From Pseudomonas aestuarii (GTDB lineage: Bacteria; Pseudomonadota; Gammaproteobacteria; Pseudomonadales; Pseudomonadaceae), in NCBI RefSeq assembly GCF_027988105.1, contig NZ_JAQJZJ010000005.1, forward strand, positions 124,001-188,000: a stretch of 64,000 nt of DNA, given 5' to 3'. A program made the translations under genes and the position numbers. Of the stretch, positions 33,034 through 41,789 are shown piece by piece. Each line of letters opens with the position of its first letter. The first letter of the stretch is position 1. Below the pieces are notes generated by a model that saw nothing but the letters and a program-made list of their open reading frames with translations, ran no database searches and had not been told where the DNA came from.

Positions 33034-33957
33034 ATGGCCGCCTACACCCTGCGCCAGCTCAAGTATTTCGTCACCACCGTGGAAGCCGGCAGCGTGGCCG
33101 AGGCGTCGCGCAAGCTGTATATCGCCCAACCGTCGATCTCCACCGCGATCAAGGGCCTGGAAGAAAGCTTTGGTGTCCAATTGCTGATCCGCCACCACGC
33201 CCAGGGGGTATCGCTCACCCCCGGTGGCGCGCGCTTCTACCGCAAGGCCCAGGAGCTGCTGCGCATGGCCCACGAGTTCGAGCAGAACGCCCTGGCCGAC
33301 AATGAAATGGTGGCCGGGCAGATCGATATCGGCTGTTTCGAAACCGTGGCGCCGCTCTATCTGCCGCGCTTGATCGCCGGTTTCAACGGGCTCTATCCCG
33401 GGGTGGAAATCCGCATCCGCGACGGCGAGCAGCAGGAGCTGGTGCAGGGCCTGACCGCCGGGCGCTTCGACCTGGCGATGCTCTATGACCATGACCTCGA
33501 CACGACCATCGAGTGCGAGCCGCTGATGGCGCCGCAGAAACCCTATGCCCTGCTGCCCGAAGGCCACCGTTTCACCGGCCAGGCGCAGGTTTCTCTGCGC
33601 GACCTGTGCCTGGAACCGATGATCCTGCTCGACGTGCAGCCGAGCCGCACCTACTTCGTCAGCCTGTTCGAGGAACTCGGCCTGACGCCGAATATCGTCT
33701 TCAGCTCGCCGTCGATCGAGATGGTGCGTGGCATGGTCGGCCAGGGTTTCGGTTTCTCCCTGCTGGTCACCCGCCCGCACTCGGAATGCACCTACGACGG
33801 CAAGAAAGTGCTGACGGTCGATATCGTCGAAACGGTGAGCAGTTCCGGCCTGGTGGCCGCCTGGCTCAAGCGGTCGCCACTGACCAAGCCGGCGCAGCTG
33901 TTCGTCGAGTTTTGCAAGGAGCAGCTGGGGCAGGGCAGTGAGGGCAGTGAGGGCTGA
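33034..33957 (+). CDS. LysR-family regulator of the amine catabolic module
   Basis: 307 residues. HTH at about 4-62 (LRQLKYFVTTVEAGSVAEAS, then RKLYIAQPSISTAIKGLEES), followed by the effector-binding domain. GAGGAGG ribosome site. Divergent from the aldehyde dehydrogenase gene across about 210 bp with an A/T-rich centre (near 32910-32925). The usual LysR layout suggests it activates the ALDH-permease-aminotransferase genes. The Gly/Glu/Ser tail (GQGSEGSEG) comes from a small duplication of GGCAGTGAG. Confidence 0.85.
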   Translation: MAAYTLRQLKYFVTTVEAGSVAEASRKLYIAQPSISTAIKGLEESFGVQLLIRHHAQGVSLTPGGARFYRKAQELLRMAHEFEQNALADNEMVAGQIDIGCFETVAPLYLPRLIAGFNGLYPGVEIRIRDGEQQELVQGLTAGRFDLAMLYDHDLDTTIECEPLMAPQKPYALLPEGHRFTGQAQVSLRDLCLEPMILLDVQPSRTYFVSLFEELGLTPNIVFSSPSIEMVRGMVGQGFGFSLLVTRPHSECTYDGKKVLTVDIVETVSSSGLVAAWLKRSPLTKPAQLFVEFCKEQLGQGSEGSEG

Positions 33958-34075
33958 GTGGGGTGGTTAGTGTGTGGCGTCGACCAGATGAATCCACAAC
34001 CAAAAGCCGACAGCCCATAGCAATGAGTAGCAGCGTTCGTAAACGCTATCAGTGCTGCTGATTGTCACCTTGGAC

Positions 34076-34963
34076 TCAACACTGCCGGCCAGCGGACCAA
34101 AATTGCGGCTTAACTCGCTGGATTATCAAATCAGCTCGGGCAGATAGCGGCCATTCAGCTCGGTGCAATAGCCAAAGGGTATCTACAACCGGCCGTTCCC
34201 CTTCAATTACCTTAATCGATTCAGGTCGTGAAAAAGCCATGCGCGCATAGCGCGGCAATACGGTAAAGCCTAAGCCGCGGGCCACAGGTTCAAGAATCAG
34301 ACTGATTTGGTTGGTGAAACCATGGCAAGGGAGGCTGCAGACCCCGGGCGCGCCGGGGTAATAGCGACTAAGGAGTCGACCGGCCATGGCCTGGCCATCT
34401 GGGTGATCAATGAAACCAAGACGCTCGAGATCAGCCCAGCACTGAACGCTCTCGCTGGCCGGCACTACCAATTCCAGTGGTTCCTCTGCGAAGCGACTCA
34501 CACTCAAACGCGGATCGTCCGGTTTGAGTGTCACCAGTCCAAGTTCAAATCGGTTGTCCAGCACGGCATCGAGGACTTCACGATCCGGAGCGAAACGCTG
34601 TCGAATGCTCAGTCCAGGGTGTGTGTGCTGTAACTCCAGCAGCAATGGATAGAGGGCCAAGCCTATGCTGCCGGGGCAGATCAAGCCTATCTCACCGCAC
34701 TCTGCATCGCGCTCTGACAGGCGCTGCTGCAAGCGTTGGTCGGCCGCATTGACCTCTGCGCAGTATTCGAGCAAAGCGCGCCCGGCAGGTGTGAGTTCGA
34801 GCTGGCGTGGACGGCGTATTAACAGCGGTCCTAATCGCTCTTCCAGACGCTGCACATGCTGACTGACAGCCGCTTGCGTCAAGTTCAGGCGCTCGGCGCT
34901 ACGAGTGAAATTCCCCTGCTCGGCGAGCGTCGTAAAAGTACGCAGCCATTGCGGATTAAGCAT
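34076..34963 (-). CDS. LysR-family regulator divergent from glyoxalase-like gene
   Basis: 295 residues. HTH at about 3-60 (PQWLRTFTTLAEQGNFTRSA, then ERLNLTQAAVSQHVQRLEER). The effector domain contains CPGSIGLALYPLLLELQ. It faces the VOC gene at 35060 across 96 nt that contain an inverted repeat (34984-34999). The gene is less GC-rich than the catabolic genes on either side, which hints at separate ancestry. Confidence 0.85.
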   Translation of the reverse strand: MLNPQWLRTFTTLAEQGNFTRSAERLNLTQAAVSQHVQRLEERLGPLLIRRPRQLELTPAGRALLEYCAEVNAADQRLQQRLSERDAECGEIGLICPGSIGLALYPLLLELQHTHPGLSIRQRFAPDREVLDAVLDNRFELGLVTLKPDDPRLSVSRFAEEPLELVVPASESVQCWADLERLGFIDHPDGQAMAGRLLSRYYPGAPGVCSLPCHGFTNQISLILEPVARGLGFTVLPRYARMAFSRPESIKVIEGERPVVDTLWLLHRAEWPLSARADLIIQRVKPQFWSAGRQC

Positions 34964-34981
34964 AACGATCCCTTATTGAAA

Positions 34982-35010
34982 CCATAACCTTGCAGTTATT
35001 TTCATTATGG
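34982..35010. promoter_or_regulatory. Nested inverted repeats between LysR and VOC genes
   Basis: Inner dyad ATAAC-N6-GTTAT (34984-34999) inside an outer CCATAA (34982-34987) / TTATGG (35005-35010). A likely LysR-type operator controlling both divergent genes. Confidence 0.45.
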
Positions 35011-35059
35011 CTTGGCCCTCCTAGACTGACCACCATCAACTCAATACGAGGTACTGGTT

Positions 35060-35560
35060 ATGTCTCCCGTCTACCCACGCAGCTTTTCCCACATCGGCCT
35101 GTCGGTCACCGATCTCGACGCTGCCGTAACGTTCTACACCGAGGTCATGGGTTGGTACCTGATCATGCCGGCGACCACCATCAGCGAGGACGACTCAGCC
35201 ATCGGCGTCATGTGCACCGACGTGTTCGGCGCAGGCTGGGGCTCGTTTCGCATCGCCCACATGTCCACCGGCGACCGCATTGGCGTGGAAGTCTTTCAAT
35301 TCCGCAATGCGGTAAAGCCGGAAAATAACTTCGAATACTGGAAGACTGGAATATTCCACTTTTGCGTACAGGATCCGGACGTCGAAGGCCTGGCCGCCAA
35401 GATTGTCGCCGCTGGCGGCAAGCAGCGCATGCCAGTACGCGAGTACTTTCCAGGCGAGAAGCCGTTCCGCATGGTTTATATGGAAGACCCCTTCGGCAAC
35501 ATCCTGGAGATTTATAGCCACAGCTACGAGCTGACCTACGCTGCCGGCGCTTATCAGTAA
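35060..35560 (+). CDS. VOC-superfamily (glyoxalase/dioxygenase-like) protein
   Basis: 166 residues with two beta-alpha-beta-beta-beta units. It opens YPRSFSHIGLSVTDLDAAVT, with a putative metal His at the SHIGLSV position, a second His in GIFHFCVQDPDVEGLA, and Glu in FGNILEIYSHSYEL. This metal-site layout fits glyoxalase I-like lyases or extradiol-type enzymes, but the substrate is unknown. It shares a promoter region with the divergent LysR gene. Confidence 0.75.
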   Translation: MSPVYPRSFSHIGLSVTDLDAAVTFYTEVMGWYLIMPATTISEDDSAIGVMCTDVFGAGWGSFRIAHMSTGDRIGVEVFQFRNAVKPENNFEYWKTGIFHFCVQDPDVEGLAAKIVAAGGKQRMPVREYFPGEKPFRMVYMEDPFGNILEIYSHSYELTYAAGAYQ

Positions 35561-35744
35561 ACGGGACAGTTGTAGAGCCTTGAGAGCTCTGCGCCACCTG
35601 GTCATTAACAATGATTCGAGTAGGACGATCACGTCTGGCACTGCCGATCATTGTCCTGTGGATGACCGCTTCATGCCCTGAGGAAGTCAGCCTGGCTGGT
35701 CCCTGATGCAAAGTCGGGCTGCCTGCTGCGGCAGTGGCCAATGT

Positions 35745-35763
35745 GCACGCCTTCTGGGCGTGC
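35745..35763 (-). terminator. Hairpin downstream of the argE-like gene
   Basis: GCACGCC (35745-35751) / GGCGTGC (35757-35763). Outer GCAAAGTC/GACTTTGC complementarity extends the structure. About 20 nt past the argE-like stop on the minus strand. Confidence 0.5.
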
Positions 35764-35784
35764 GACTTTGCTGATGCGATTGAG

Positions 35785-36942
35785 TCAGGCGCAGCCCTGC
35801 AGCCAGTCGGCCAGGCGCATCAGCATGGCGTCGCAGCCGGCCAGCTGCGCGCAGCTGACGAACTCATCCGCCTTGTGGCCCTGTTCCATGCTGCCGGGGC
35901 CGCAGATCACCGTGGCGATGCCTGCCTCATGGAATAACCCGGCCTCGGTGCCGAAGGCCACCGTGGTGAAGTCCTGGCTGCCACTGAGCTGGGCCAGCAG
36001 TTGCGCCGCCTCGCTCTGCGGGCAGGTGACCAGGCCCGGGTAGGCCGACAATGGTTGGAATTCGATGGTGCTGCTGGCGCTGCGGGCGTGCATCTGCGGT
36101 AGCAGCTGGGTTTCGGCGTAGTCCAGCAGTTCATTGGCCACCTCTTGCGGATCGTCGCCGGGCAGCGCGCGCACCTCGAAATCGAACCGGCACTCGGCCG
36201 GCACTATGTTCAGCGCCCGGCCGCCCTGGATCAGCCCGGTCTGCACGGTGGAGAAGGGCGGCTCGAAGCGCGCATCCTGGTGTTCGACAGCAGTCAGGCG
36301 CTGGCCGATCTCGCCAAGCCGGTTGATCAACCGTGCCGCGTATTCGATGGCATTGACCCCCAGCGGCGCATAGGCCGAATGGCAGGCCGCCCCGCGCACG
36401 TGGCAACGCATGGCCAGTTTGCCCTTGTGGCCGAGCACCGGCTTGAGCTCGGTCGGCTCGCCGATCAGGCACAACACCGGCTTGTTCGGTCGCCGTTGCA
36501 GTTCGGCCAGCAGCGTGCGCACGCCGAGGCAGCCGACTTCTTCGTCGTAGGAGAAGGCCAGGTGAATCGGCAGGCGCAACGGCTGCGCGAGAAAGCGCGG
36601 CACGGCAGCCAGCACACAGGCGATAAAGCCCTTCATGTCGGCGGTGCCGCGACCATAGAGCTTGCCGTCGCATTCGCTCAGCTCGAAGGGCGGCAGGGTC
36701 CAGGCCTGGCCGGCCACGGGCACCACGTCGCTATGCCCGGACAGCAGCACCCCGCCGCGATCGCTGGGGCCGATGCTGGCGAACAGGTTGGCCTTGCTGC
36801 GCTCGGCGTTATAGTCCAGTTCGCAGGCCACCCCCAGCCCGGCCAGGTAGGCACGGATAAATTCGATCAGCCCCAGGTTGGAGTCACGGCTGACGGTGGG
36901 GAAGGCGACCAGTTCGGCCAAGAGTTCGCGACTGCTGAGCAT
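35785..36942 (-). CDS. ArgE/DapE-type M20 metallodeacylase
   Basis: 385 residues, M20 zinc peptidase family. Metal and catalytic residues appear in LLSGHSDVVPV (H, D), GRGTADMKGF (bridging D), SYDEEVGCLG (catalytic E pair), IGEPTELKP and the C-terminal GPGSMEQGHKADEFV (H). Closest in style to acetylornithine deacetylase ArgE. It is last in an operon with DUF1028, a Rid protein and a flavin monooxygenase, and near a basic-amino-acid ABC transporter. A catabolic deacylase for an N-acyl amino acid or related amide is therefore more likely than biosynthetic ArgE. AGGAG 8 nt before ATG 36942. Confidence 0.82.
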   Translation of the reverse strand: MLSSRELLAELVAFPTVSRDSNLGLIEFIRAYLAGLGVACELDYNAERSKANLFASIGPSDRGGVLLSGHSDVVPVAGQAWTLPPFELSECDGKLYGRGTADMKGFIACVLAAVPRFLAQPLRLPIHLAFSYDEEVGCLGVRTLLAELQRRPNKPVLCLIGEPTELKPVLGHKGKLAMRCHVRGAACHSAYAPLGVNAIEYAARLINRLGEIGQRLTAVEHQDARFEPPFSTVQTGLIQGGRALNIVPAECRFDFEVRALPGDDPQEVANELLDYAETQLLPQMHARSASSTIEFQPLSAYPGLVTCPQSEAAQLLAQLSGSQDFTTVAFGTEAGLFHEAGIATVICGPGSMEQGHKADEFVSCAQLAGCDAMLMRLADWLQGCA

Positions 36943-37017
36943 GGATCTGACTCCTGATTGATGGGGGATGATGGGTTGGCCGTTTCGCGGCGCAACCCAT
37001 CGTCTCGGCTGCTCATC

Positions 37018-37692
37018 TCACTCGTCACCGGGTACGCCGTAGCTGGGTGCACGGGTCGGGTCGAGGGCGCGGCTCACGTAGTCCTGCATCTGCGGCCGGT
37101 AGGCCTGCCAGAGCCGGTCCAGCTCGCCGATGGGGTCCTGTTCGGCCCAGTCGACGCGCAGGTCCACGAGCGGCCAGGTGAGGTCGTCGACCACCTGCAG
37201 CGCCGCCGAATGCACCGGGCCCGCCTCGCCGCCGGCGGCCATGGCGGCATGCATGGCGGCCAGCAGGCGTTCGGCGAGCAGGCCGGGGGTCTGCTCGAAG
37301 GCTTCGAGCATGGCGGCGATCACTTCGGGTGCGGACAGCAGGTTGCCGGCGGCCACGCATTGCTCGCCCGCCTGGGCGTTATGCACACCCAGGGCTTCGC
37401 TGCCGGTGAACAGCGCGCTGCGGCCCTGATCATCGAGTACCGCGACCTGGCGATACTGGCTGTAGCCGTTACGGCTCAGCGCCTGGTCGAGCGCCGCGGC
37501 CGGCTCCAGGCCGGCTTCGAGGGCGTCGAGAACCTGCGGGCCGAGGGCCGGCAGGGTGATGTTCTGGCTGGCCACCGCGCCAACCCCGGCGCGCAACCAG
37601 GGGCAGCGGGCGCCCACGGCAATGCTCGAGGAGCTGATGGCGATACCCAGTTGGCCGGTTTCGGCGCAGCGGCCGACGATGGAAAAGGTCAT
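37018..37692 (-). CDS. DUF1028 protein, Ntn-hydrolase-like
   Basis: 224 residues from ATG 37692 (AAGGAGG upstream). It opens TFSIVGRCAETGQLGIAISS, then SSIAVGARCPWLRAGVGAVA, the hallmark of the DUF1028 family. The family is related to Ntn hydrolases, where a residue near the N-terminus would act as nucleophile, but the biochemical role is not established. C-terminal part ends near DWAEQDPIGELDRLWQAYRP. Second-last gene of the flavin monooxygenase-Rid-DUF1028-ArgE operon, suggesting amidohydrolysis of a pathway intermediate (inference). Confidence 0.8.
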   Translation of the reverse strand: MTFSIVGRCAETGQLGIAISSSSIAVGARCPWLRAGVGAVASQNITLPALGPQVLDALEAGLEPAAALDQALSRNGYSQYRQVAVLDDQGRSALFTGSEALGVHNAQAGEQCVAAGNLLSAPEVIAAMLEAFEQTPGLLAERLLAAMHAAMAAGGEAGPVHSAALQVVDDLTWPLVDLRVDWAEQDPIGELDRLWQAYRPQMQDYVSRALDPTRAPSYGVPGDE

Positions 37693-37714
37693 AAAGCCTC
37701 CTTGACGAAAAGTT

Positions 37715-37839
37715 CTGAAAGCGTCGCGAGCGAAGGCCAGACAAGGCGAGGGCAGTCGGGAAAAGCGGAGTTTGCTGGTGCAAATGAGCATTTTCCTGAC
37801 TGCCCTCAACGCCGTATGGCCGAGCGCAGCGGCTTTCAG
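37715..37839. repeat. 125-bp imperfect palindromic intergenic repeat
   Basis: CTGAAAGC (37715-37722) pairs with GCTTTCAG (37832-37839). Inner arms pair imperfectly, GGCCAGAC and GAGGGCAGTC against GACTGCCCTC and GTATGGCC, and GGAAAA against TTTTCC. It resembles the large palindromes common in Pseudomonas intergenic DNA. Its right end overlaps the stop codon of the Rid gene. Confidence 0.65.
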
Positions 37840-38246
37840 TCTGGGATGACCGCGATCACGTCGATCTCCATCAGCCACTGCGGCTGCCCCAGGGCCGACA
37901 CCACCAGGCCGGTGGAAATCGGGAACACGCCCTTGAGCCACTTGCCGACTTCCTGGTAGACCGGCTCGCGGTAGCGCGGGTCGATCAGGTAGGTGGTGGT
38001 CTTGACGATGTGCGACAGGTCGCTGCCGGCTTCTTCGAGCAGCTGCTTGACGTTCTTCATCGCCTGCTCGGCCTGGGCCTGTGGGTCGCCAAGGCCGACC
38101 AGACGGCCCTCGAAATCGGTACCGACCTGGCCGCGCACGTACACGGTATTACCGGCGCGTACCGCCTGGCACAGGTCGTTGTCCAGGCTCTGGTTGGGGT
38201 AGGTCTGTTTAGTGTTGAACATACGGATGCGGGTATGAGTAGGCAT
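37836..38246 (-). CDS. Rid (YjgF/YER057c/UK114) family protein lacking the catalytic Arg
   Basis: 136 residues from ATG 38246 (GGGAG 7 nt upstream). Rid fold motifs: NTVYVRGQVG (about 33-42), QAEQAMKNVKQLLEEAGSDL, HIVKTTTYLID and the C-terminal LMEIDVIAVIPD. In canonical RidA an Arg in the PARSxV-like strand binds the substrate carboxylate. Here that stretch reads FPISTGLVVSAL, with no Arg. It therefore belongs to a divergent Rid subgroup and may not deaminate 2-iminoacids. It lies 11 nt downstream of the flavin monooxygenase gene, so coupled expression is likely. Confidence 0.85.
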   Translation of the reverse strand: MPTHTRIRMFNTKQTYPNQSLDNDLCQAVRAGNTVYVRGQVGTDFEGRLVGLGDPQAQAEQAMKNVKQLLEEAGSDLSHIVKTTTYLIDPRYREPVYQEVGKWLKGVFPISTGLVVSALGQPQWLMEIDVIAVIPD

Positions 38247-38257
38247 CAACTGACTCC

Positions 38258-39616
38258 CTAAATGCTGACGGGTTGAATGGGCGAAGCATTGCTGGCGTCC
38301 GTCTCGGCCTGGCGCTGCGCAGGATCTCGATAGGCCAGGTAGGTGCGCTGCGTAGCGATATGACCGGCCACGTGCTTGGCGTCGTGCCAGACGCCCCAGA
38401 TAAAGCTGGACCCGCGCCGCGACAGCCACGGCAGGCCGACGAAATACACACCGGGCTCGCTGGACACGCCGCGCTGGTGTTGCGGCTTGCCCTTGGCGTC
38501 GAAGGCGTCGACCTGCAGCCAGCTGTAGTCGACGGCGAAACCGGTGGCCCAGATGATCGAGCGAATGCCGGCCTCGGCCAGGTCGAGTTCGAGAATTGGC
38601 GTGGTCAGGCATTCCGGGTCCGGGAAGGTCGCGCGGGCTTCGGGTTCCAGCGGCAGGTCGAGGCCGTTGCGGGCGATATAGGCGTCGGCGGCATCGAGCA
38701 GCGCCAGGTAGTTCTCATCGCCGCGCGCCAGGTTAGCGGCCAGGTCAGGCTGGAAACTGACCACCCCCTCCTTGAAGGCTTTGGTCAGGCCCACCAGCTG
38801 CATGCCCTGCTGGGCCAGGCGGCGGAAATCCACGGTTTGTCCGCCCCGGGCACCGCTGACGGCGATGGTCACATGCTCCTTGCCCGGTTGCGCCGCCTCG
38901 GCATCCCACTCGCCGAGCACACCCAGCCACCAGCAGAAGTCCCGGTTGCGGTAGGCGCGTGGCGGCCGGTCGTGGGCGCCGACCGATAGGTACACCTGCT
39001 TGCCGGCACGTTGCAGTTCTTCGGCAATCTGCGCGCCCGACGATCCGGCGCCCACCACCAGCACGGCGCCCTCGGGCAGCTGCTGGGGGTTGCGGTACTC
39101 GGCGGAGTGGATCTGCAGCAGGCGCTGATCCTGAGGCGCGATCGGCGGGATCACCGGACGCTGGAACGGGCCGGTGGCCGCGACCACGCGATTGGCCTGG
39201 ATCACCCCCTCGGAGGTCTCGATGGTGAAGCCAGGACGGTCGGCATTGCGGACCACCGACTTGACCTCCACCCCGGTGCGGATCGGCGCATTGAACTTCC
39301 TCGCATAGGCTTCGAAATACGCCGCCACCCGCTCTTTCGGGGCGAAGGCATCGGGCTCCAGGTCGTCGAATTCCAGCCCCGGGAAGCGGTCGTGCCAGGC
39401 CGGCCCATTGGCCACCAGCGAATCCCAGCGGCCGCTGCGCCAGGCTTCGGCGATGCGTTGACGCTCCAGCACCAGGTGCGGCACCCCGAGCTTGCTCAGG
39501 TGTTCACTCATGGCCACACCGGCTTGGCCGGCACCGATCACGAGCGTGTCTATTTCTGTTGTCTTGGCTGTCATGTCTGGGTACTTGGGCAAGGCGGTTT
39601 GATTCAGGTCGGTCAT
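38258..39616 (-). CDS. NAD(P)/FAD-dependent monooxygenase (CzcO/YUCCA-like)
   Basis: 452 residues. FAD-binding GxGxxG at about 28-33 (VIGAGQAGVAMSEHL) and NADPH-binding VVGAGSSGAQIAEEL at about 187-201. ATGPFQRP and WATGFAVDYSWL are typical of class-B flavin monooxygenases; a strict FxGxxxHxxxW motif is not obvious (only HSAEYRNP). Such enzymes oxygenate amines, thioethers or keto acids. AGAGG before ATG 39616. First gene of a four-gene minus-strand operon with Rid, DUF1028 and ArgE-like genes, divergent from an amino-acid ABC transporter. Substrate unknown. Confidence 0.82.
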   Translation of the reverse strand: MTDLNQTALPKYPDMTAKTTEIDTLVIGAGQAGVAMSEHLSKLGVPHLVLERQRIAEAWRSGRWDSLVANGPAWHDRFPGLEFDDLEPDAFAPKERVAAYFEAYARKFNAPIRTGVEVKSVVRNADRPGFTIETSEGVIQANRVVAATGPFQRPVIPPIAPQDQRLLQIHSAEYRNPQQLPEGAVLVVGAGSSGAQIAEELQRAGKQVYLSVGAHDRPPRAYRNRDFCWWLGVLGEWDAEAAQPGKEHVTIAVSGARGGQTVDFRRLAQQGMQLVGLTKAFKEGVVSFQPDLAANLARGDENYLALLDAADAYIARNGLDLPLEPEARATFPDPECLTTPILELDLAEAGIRSIIWATGFAVDYSWLQVDAFDAKGKPQHQRGVSSEPGVYFVGLPWLSRRGSSFIWGVWHDAKHVAGHIATQRTYLAYRDPAQRQAETDASNASPIQPVSI

Positions 39617-40230
39617 GGCGTGCCTCTGCTGATTCCGATCAGTGTTGTTCTGCTGTTGCGGCTGTCTGTGGGTCTTGGCCGCATTCTGTGCAGAACCAGG
39701 GATTGGCGAAATGATGTTTTTTGTACTCGCTGGCGAGGAAAAAACGTGCCCGTATGCCGAGCGCAGGGCCCGCCCGGCAGAAGGCCCGGGCTATAGGATT
39801 TTTAACGTCAGGGGCGACATATTGGCGAGGTTCGCAACCGTGCAGCGCTCGCTGAATCGGCCTCGCTTGCTGCCGCGAAGAGAAGCCGTGAACGCAGTGC
39901 GCCTGCCACCGCCCTGATTCGGCGGCGGAAGCACTGGCGTGAAAGCAAGTGAAATGGCTCTCTGCCAGAGGAGCCAGCAGGGCAGTGCATCAAGCGCGGC
40001 TCGGCAGCCCAGGGCCGTCTTGAATGACGGGAGTCGAGAACAGGGTTTCTACGGGCAAATGCATAACTCAGGGCTATGCATAACATAATAAATATACATT
40101 TGATAAATGCGAGGGCTGGGCGGATTCTTGTTTCGCGACGGTGACCAGGCGGTCAGCCAGCGTGATGTTAAATCGGCTTGTGGGTGAGAGCCGATTTCAC
40201 AGCGAAATCCGCTTCTCAGAGGAAAACAAG
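39617..40230. other. Long divergent intergenic region
   Basis: About 610 bases without a supportable gene between the monooxygenase operon and the ABC transporter operon. The last 150 bases before the transporter are A/T-rich and hold the dyad at 40060-40080. The rest shows only short GC-rich hairpins. Confidence 0.4.
40060..40080 (+). promoter_or_regulatory. Dyad TGCATA-N9-TATGCA, LysR-type operator candidate
   Basis: Perfect 6-bp half-sites at 40060-40065 and 40075-40080, with T40064/A40076 spaced as T-N11-A. A third partial copy (ATGCATAAC) follows at 40076-40084. It lies 150 nt before the binding-protein gene and next to an A/T-rich promoter-like tract. Confidence 0.5.
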
Positions 40231-41022
40231 ATGAATAAGACTCTACGCTCCCTATTGCTCTGCGCCTCCTTCGGCGCCCTTCCATTCGCTGCCGTCCAGG
40301 CCAGTGATGAACCGACGTTGCGCCTCGCCACCGAAGGCGCCTATCCACCCTTCAACTATTACACCGCCGACGGTCAGCTGGCCGGCTTCGATATCGAGAT
40401 CGGCAAGGCCCTGTGCGAGCGCATGCAGGCCCAGTGCAGCCTGGTGGCCCAGGACTGGGACGGCATCATCCCCGCGCTGCTGGGGCGCAAGTACGATGTG
40501 ATCATCGCCTCCATGTTTATTACCGAGGAGCGCCGGCAGATGGTCGCCTTCAGCGATCCCTACCAGAAATCGGCGATGACCTTCGTGGTGGCCAAGGATT
40601 CCGAGCTCAAGGATTTCAGTCCCGCCGCGCTGGCAGGCAAGACCATCGGGGCCCAGGGTGCGACCACCCAGGCCGATTACCTGATGGCCATGTTCCCCGG
40701 TTCCGACGTGCGCCTGTATCCGACCCAGGATGCGGTGAACCTGGACCTGGTGTCCGGGCGTCTGGATGCCCAGGTCGGCGACATGATCCCGATGCTCGAC
40801 TGGACCCAGAAATCCACCGATGGCAGCTGCTGCCGTCTGGCCGGCGAGCCGATCAGTGACCCGAAATATGTCGGCGAGGGTGTCGGCATGGCGCTGCGCA
40901 AGGAAGACGAGCCGCTGCGTCTGGCGCTCAATCAGGCGCTGGCATCGATCATCGCCGATGGCACCTACCAGGCCATCAACGACAAGTTCTTCTCGGTCAA
41001 CCTGCTGACCCTGGAGCAGTGA
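40231..41022 (+). CDS. Basic amino acid (Lys/Arg/His/opine-type) ABC substrate-binding protein
   Basis: 263 residues from ATG 40231 (AGAGGA upstream). Signal peptide about 1-24 (cleavage near VQASDEP). Family-3 solute-binding motifs: LRLATEGAYPPFNYYTADGQ, LAGFDIEIGKALC, VAQDWDGIIPALLGRKYDVI and IIASMFITEERRQMVAFSDP. The pattern matches HisJ/ArgT/OccT-type periplasmic receptors for cationic amino acids or opines. First gene of an ABC operon that continues into a PLP decarboxylase gene. Confidence 0.85.
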   Translation: MNKTLRSLLLCASFGALPFAAVQASDEPTLRLATEGAYPPFNYYTADGQLAGFDIEIGKALCERMQAQCSLVAQDWDGIIPALLGRKYDVIIASMFITEERRQMVAFSDPYQKSAMTFVVAKDSELKDFSPAALAGKTIGAQGATTQADYLMAMFPGSDVRLYPTQDAVNLDLVSGRLDAQVGDMIPMLDWTQKSTDGSCCRLAGEPISDPKYVGEGVGMALRKEDEPLRLALNQALASIIADGTYQAINDKFFSVNLLTLEQ

Positions 41023-41063
41023 GCCAAGCACGGCCCATCTGCTGAACGAGAAGAGGATCTGTT

Positions 41064-41789
41064 ATGGACTGGCTCACCTACCTGAGCTTTGGCGACACCG
41101 GCTGGGGCGACGAGTTGCTGCAGGGCCTGGGGGTAACCCTGGCCCTGGCGCTGACCACCCTGCCGGTCGGCCTGCTGCTGGGCCTGCTGGTGGCGGCGCT
41201 GGCGCTGTTCGGCGGGCGCCTGCCGCGCACCCTGGCCCTGGCTTACAGCACCACCCTGCGCGGCCTGCCCGAGCTGCTCACCCTGTTTATCATCTACCAC
41301 GGCGTGGGCATGGGCCTGAACGCCCTGCTGCGCTGGTACAACCCGGCGGCCGGCTATTTCGAACTGAGCCCCTTTATCGCCGGGGTGCTGGCCTTGGCCA
41401 TGGTTTTCGCCGCCTATTCCAGCGAAGTCTGGCGCGGGGCCTGGCAGGCCCTGGACGGCGGCCAGCGCGAGGCAGGGCAGGCCATGGGCCTGCGCCGGCT
41501 GACCATCTTCCGGGTGATCGAGCTGCCGCAGCTACTGCGCCTGGGCCTGCCGGGGCTGGGTAACCTGTGGATCAACCTGCTCAAGGACACCGCCCTGGTC
41601 TCGGTGATCGCCCTCAGCGACCTGATGCGCATGGCCAATATCGCCGTAGGCAGCACCAAGAGGCCCTTTCTGTTCTTCCTCGTGGTGTGCCTGGCTTACT
41701 GGCTGGTGTGCCTGCTTTGCGAGTGGCTGCTGGCGCGCATGGAGCGTCGTGCCAGCCGCGGTTACCGCACGGGAGGGCAGGCAGCATGA
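41064..41789 (+). CDS. Amino-acid ABC transporter permease (HisQ/OccQ-like)
   Basis: 241 residues, about five membrane helices. The coupling-helix EAA motif is at EVWRGAWQALDGGQREAGQA, followed by MGLRRLTIFRVIELPQLLRL. Its stop overlaps the start of the next permease gene (ATGA). Forms a heterodimeric channel with that permease. Confidence 0.85.
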   Translation: MDWLTYLSFGDTGWGDELLQGLGVTLALALTTLPVGLLLGLLVAALALFGGRLPRTLALAYSTTLRGLPELLTLFIIYHGVGMGLNALLRWYNPAAGYFELSPFIAGVLALAMVFAAYSSEVWRGAWQALDGGQREAGQAMGLRRLTIFRVIELPQLLRLGLPGLGNLWINLLKDTALVSVIALSDLMRMANIAVGSTKRPFLFFLVVCLAYWLVCLLCEWLLARMERRASRGYRTGGQAA

